From the NCBI GenBank assembly GCA_049601975.1, contig JBMYRC010000096.1, positions 1 to 16,266 of the forward strand: a DNA stretch of 16,266 bases, read 5' to 3'. Every line of letters starts with the position of its first letter. The stretch's first letter is position 1. The notes beneath the pieces are model-generated. The model did no database searches and was not told the DNA's origin. It saw nothing but the letters and a program-made list of their open reading frames with translations. The DNA is from UBA6544 sp049601975 (GTDB lineage: Bacteria; Pseudomonadota; Alphaproteobacteria; UBA8366). The position numbers and the translations under genes were made by a program. Shown one piece after another: positions 14,035 through 16,266 of the stretch.

Positions 14035-14834
14035 CCGCCGCGCTCTTTGCGAAGCGCCGCGATTTCTTCCCGCAGCGCTTTTAGTTCCGTCAAAATTTCG
14101 ATGCGCTCTTCGTGTCCGTGCTCCTCGGCTTCGTGCACTTCCTGCATCGAGTTGACGACGACGGCGATGAACAGGTTGAGAACCGCGAAGGTGGTGACCA
14201 GGATGAAGGGGATGAAGAAAGCCCAGGCGTAAGGGTGCGTCTCCATGACCGGGCGGACAATGCCCATCGACCAGGATTCGAGGGTCATGATCTGGAAAAG
14301 CGAATAGAGGGACGCGCCGACATCGCCGAACCAATCGGGGAAATCCTGCCCAAAGAAATTCGTCGCGATGACGCCGAAGACATAGAAGACCAGAATCATC
14401 AGCAGCATGATCGAGCTCATGCCCGGAATGGCCTTGAGGAAGGCTTGCACCACGATTCGCATTTTCGGGACCATTGAGATTAGCCGGAAGGCGCGCAGAA
14501 TGCGCAGCGCCCGCAATACCGACAGCCCGTCTCCCGTCGGGAGTAAGGCAATGCAAACGATGGCGAAGTCGAACACGTTCCAGGGGTCGAGGAAAAAGCG
14601 CAGGCGTTGGGCGAAAAGTTTGGCACCAATCTCGGCCACGAATATCGCGAGAGCGATCTGGTCGAGGGCAATCAACCAGACGCCGTAGGCATCTGTGACC
14701 CCTTTCGACGTCTCCAGACCGAGTACGGCGGCATTGACGCCGATGACGACCAGGATGAAATTCTGAAAGCCATTGGATTCCGTGAAACGGCGTGCGCGGT
14801 CTCGCACGGTTTCGGTCAGTGATGCATCTGCCAT
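14031..14834 (-). CDS. Bacterial voltage-gated sodium channel (NaChBac/NavMs type)
   Basis: 267 aa. One subunit of a homotetrameric inner-membrane channel. S1 about 23-43; S2 about 52-76 with the acidic FVAEIGAKLF; S3 with WNVFDF about 85-99; S4 with arginines every third residue at 108, 111, 114 and 117 (VLRALRILRAFRL); S5 about 139-160; selectivity filter TLESWSMG at 184-191, the sodium-selective bacterial signature; S6 about 204-231 with PYAWAFFIPFIL and VLNLFIAVVVNSM. An acidic, His-containing neck (HEAEEHGHEER) then leads into a C-terminal coiled coil with LKALREEIAALRKE, as in NavMs and NaChBac. The ATG at 14832-14834 (complement) has GAAGGA 7 nt upstream. All key parts are present, so it should be functional. 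Confidence 0.97.
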   Translation of the reverse strand: MADASLTETVRDRARRFTESNGFQNFILVVIGVNAAVLGLETSKGVTDAYGVWLIALDQIALAIFVAEIGAKLFAQRLRFFLDPWNVFDFAIVCIALLPTGDGLSVLRALRILRAFRLISMVPKMRIVVQAFLKAIPGMSSIMLLMILVFYVFGVIATNFFGQDFPDWFGDVGASLYSLFQIMTLESWSMGIVRPVMETHPYAWAFFIPFILVTTFAVLNLFIAVVVNSMQEVHEAEEHGHEERIEILTELKALREEIAALRKERGG

Positions 14835-14841
14835 CAAGCAA

Positions 14842-14847
14842 TCCTTC
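14842..14847 (-). promoter_or_regulatory. Ribosome binding site that fixes the channel start
   Basis: On the - strand GAAGGA sits 7 nt before the ATG at 14834. This favours the ATG over the adjacent TTG at 14837, which would add one residue. Confidence 0.7.
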
Positions 14848-14874
14848 GGGTACGCGGGGCTAAACTCGTTCGGC

Positions 14875-14903
14875 AGATTGGCGTGTTAGCTCGCCGGGTC
14901 AAG
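14875..14903 (-). promoter_or_regulatory. Weak candidate promoter for the channel gene
   Basis: On the - strand CTTGAC (14903-14898) is followed after 17 nt by CAATCT (14880-14875), which keeps only the conserved A2 and T6 of a -10 box. The 12-nt sequence starting at this -35 (CTTGACCCGGCG) is identical to that of the hslV upstream box. The two - strand genes here are 87 nt apart, so the channel may instead be transcribed from upstream of the FAD enzyme gene. Confidence 0.2.
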
Positions 14904-14921
14904 AGGCAAGACGAACTGGTG

Positions 14922-16266
14922 TTACGATTTTGCGGCGGCGACTGAATCCGCAGCCCGCAGCCCGGTGATCACGCCCTTCGACAACCCACCGAGATAGGCG
15001 GCGTTCGGCCCCCCTTCGATTCCCCCGGTGGCGGAGCCTGCCGCGTGCAAGCCTGCGATCGGTTGATCGTCCGCGTTCAGCACTCGGCTTTCCCCATCGA
15101 TGGCGACCCCTCCCATCGTATAGGTGATTCCGGCGCAGAGTTCGATGGCATGGAAGGGCGTGGTGCGGATCGGCTGCGGGGCGACCGGTTCCGAGCTGCG
15201 GGCGGGTGAGAGGTCGCTGCAGGTGCCCGCGTCGAGCGCTTGGTTGTAGGCGTCGACGGTAGCGCTCAACGCCTCGCCCGGCACACCGATCTGATTGCCT
15301 AAATCAGCGAGCGAATCCGCCGCAAAAACAGTGCCGCCTTCATTGACGAAGGCCGGGTTCATGCAGGGCGGATAGCGATTGTCGGCGGCCAATCCGGTCC
15401 AGACCGCATCATCGAAAATAACCGTGATCGAGAGCGGATCGTCGAGCTTCGCGATCTCGTTGGCGAGGAAGATACCGCCCTTGCCTTCGTCCAGCACGCG
15501 GTTGCCGCTTTGGTCGACGAGAATCGAAGAGCGGGTAATGGCGTCGACCGTGGGATAGGGCCAGAGCTTTTCGTTCTGGAACGCTTCGCGGCCGAGCAGA
15601 TGGCCGTAGAATCGGTCGGTGCCGACCAATTTCGCACCGACCGCTTCGGCCATGCGCAACCCGTCGCCGCAACCGGTGCCGGCCCCCCGTGTGAACAGAG
15701 CTTCCGGTTTCGGGCTGATATACTTCCGCACGAGATCAGGGTCGCCTTGAAATCCGCCGTCGCAAATGACGACAGCGGCGGCGCGGTATTCGACCGTCTC
15801 GCCGCGGCGCTCCGCGGTCAGGCCGACGACACGGCCATCTTCCATGATTAGTTCCCGTCCGCGCACACCGCGCTCGAGAGTGCCGCCGCCAGCTTCGATG
15901 CTTGCTGTAAGGTTGCGCAACAGAACGTCCGGCCCCCGGCCCTTCCAATCCAGGCCTGGGCGTCTCGGGCGTGGCGGGGCCAAGACCCAGCGCATGAATT
16001 CCAACACGCCGCCCTTCACAAATTTGGCGCCATTGCCGCGCAGCCACTCCAACGCTTGTTCGGCATCCTTCGCCATAATCGCAGCAAGGCCGCCGCTGCC
16101 GGTGCCGTCCGTCAGATGATCGATCTTGGCCAGGATATCCGCTTCGGGTGCGCGCATCTCTTTCTCGGCGACATGAATGACGCCGCCGGAATAGCGTGCA
16201 TTGCAAGGATAGTCGGGCTCGTTGCCCTTCTCCAACACCAGTGGTTTCAAGCCCTGCTCGATGGAT
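14922..16266 (-). CDS. FAD-dependent fumarate reductase/tricarballylate dehydrogenase-like flavoprotein (5' end outside window)
   Basis: Partial: at least 447 codons; the frame stays open to the right edge, so the N-terminal GxGxxG FAD-binding fold is outside. What is seen begins with the end of the dinucleotide fold (SIEQGLKPLVLEKG) and an RYSGGVIHVA segment. Then come GGGTLERGVRGRELI, AAAVVICDGGFQGDPDL, a middle substrate-cap region and the family's C-terminal hallmark: AGITYTMGGVAIDGESRVL, then PIAGLHAAGSATGGIEGGPN and AYLGGLSKGVITGLRAA. This is the FAD_binding_2 family shared by fumarate reductases, 3-ketosteroid dehydrogenases and TcuA. I cannot choose the substrate. A TTG at 16248-16250 is open but should not be taken as the start. 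No membrane anchor or signal is visible in this part. Confidence 0.85.
   Translation of the reverse strand, partial: SIEQGLKPLVLEKGNEPDYPCNARYSGGVIHVAEKEMRAPEADILAKIDHLTDGTGSGGLAAIMAKDAEQALEWLRGNGAKFVKGGVLEFMRWVLAPPRPRRPGLDWKGRGPDVLLRNLTASIEAGGGTLERGVRGRELIMEDGRVVGLTAERRGETVEYRAAAVVICDGGFQGDPDLVRKYISPKPEALFTRGAGTGCGDGLRMAEAVGAKLVGTDRFYGHLLGREAFQNEKLWPYPTVDAITRSSILVDQSGNRVLDEGKGGIFLANEIAKLDDPLSITVIFDDAVWTGLAADNRYPPCMNPAFVNEGGTVFAADSLADLGNQIGVPGEALSATVDAYNQALDAGTCSDLSPARSSEPVAPQPIRTTPFHAIELCAGITYTMGGVAIDGESRVLNADDQPIAGLHAAGSATGGIEGGPNAAYLGGLSKGVITGLRAADSVAAAKS

Noticed and set aside
13819..14841. 340-codon open frame on the - strand over the channel gene
   Set aside because: It is out of frame with the Nav channel, which has all family motifs; the translation is rich in Arg, His and Pro with no recognisable fold.
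1..16266. New defence, mobile or secretion system
   Set aside because: No nuclease, integrase, transposase, toxin-antitoxin pair, CRISPR array or tRNA-linked attachment site was seen; most genes belong to known housekeeping or metabolic families.

Overview
The window reads as a chromosomal segment of an alphaproteobacterium, most likely from the Rhodospirillales or a neighbouring order. The reasons are the neighbourhood of a Tim44/TimA-like protein, an MltA lipoprotein, a Smr protein, a small helix-turn-helix protein and hslVU; an HslV that carries the short alphaproteobacterial propeptide before Thr-Thr-Ile; and a his cluster in the order hisB-hisH-(acetyltransferase)-hisA-hisF-hisE-HIT, with separate hisE. 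This assignment is by recognition of gene order and protein features, not by a search.

Layout. From 15 to 5757 all genes are on the + strand: a Tim44-like membrane-anchored protein, the lytic transglycosylase MltA, a complete lutABC lactate-oxidation cassette, a Smr-domain protein and an XRE-type regulator. The last four genes (lutB, lutC, smr, HTH) are joined by 4-nt ATGA/GTGA stop-start overlaps or very short gaps. From 5767 to 8626 the - strand holds hslU, hslV (protein-quality-control protease, with a candidate heat-shock promoter upstream) and a short-chain dehydrogenase. From 8816 to 12802 the + strand carries the histidine cluster hisB, hisH, a GNAT acetyltransferase, hisA, hisF, hisE and a HIT-family hydrolase, nearly without gaps. 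From 12803 to 14034 there is a palindromic intergenic repeat followed by about 1.1 kb of decayed membrane-protein sequence: the coding signal can be followed through three in-frame stops and three successive frame changes. From 14031 to 16266 the - strand holds a bacterial voltage-gated sodium channel (four-arginine S4, TLESWS filter, C-terminal coiled coil) and the 3' part of an FAD-dependent fumarate-reductase-like enzyme that runs off the right edge.

How the genes work together. HisB, H, A, F and E supply the central steps of histidine synthesis, with HisH and HisF forming the glutamine amidotransferase/cyclase. HslV and HslU form a two-part ATP-dependent protease. LutA, B and C form an iron-sulfur L-lactate oxidising complex. 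The Nav channel, the decayed membrane protein and the FAD enzyme look like a more variable end of the window. I see no RNA gene, CRISPR array, insertion sequence or prophage. I do not see a convincing new multi-gene system. The points most worth a second look are the decayed membrane gene, the Nav channel, the coupling of lutABC to smr, and the acetyltransferase held inside the his cluster.
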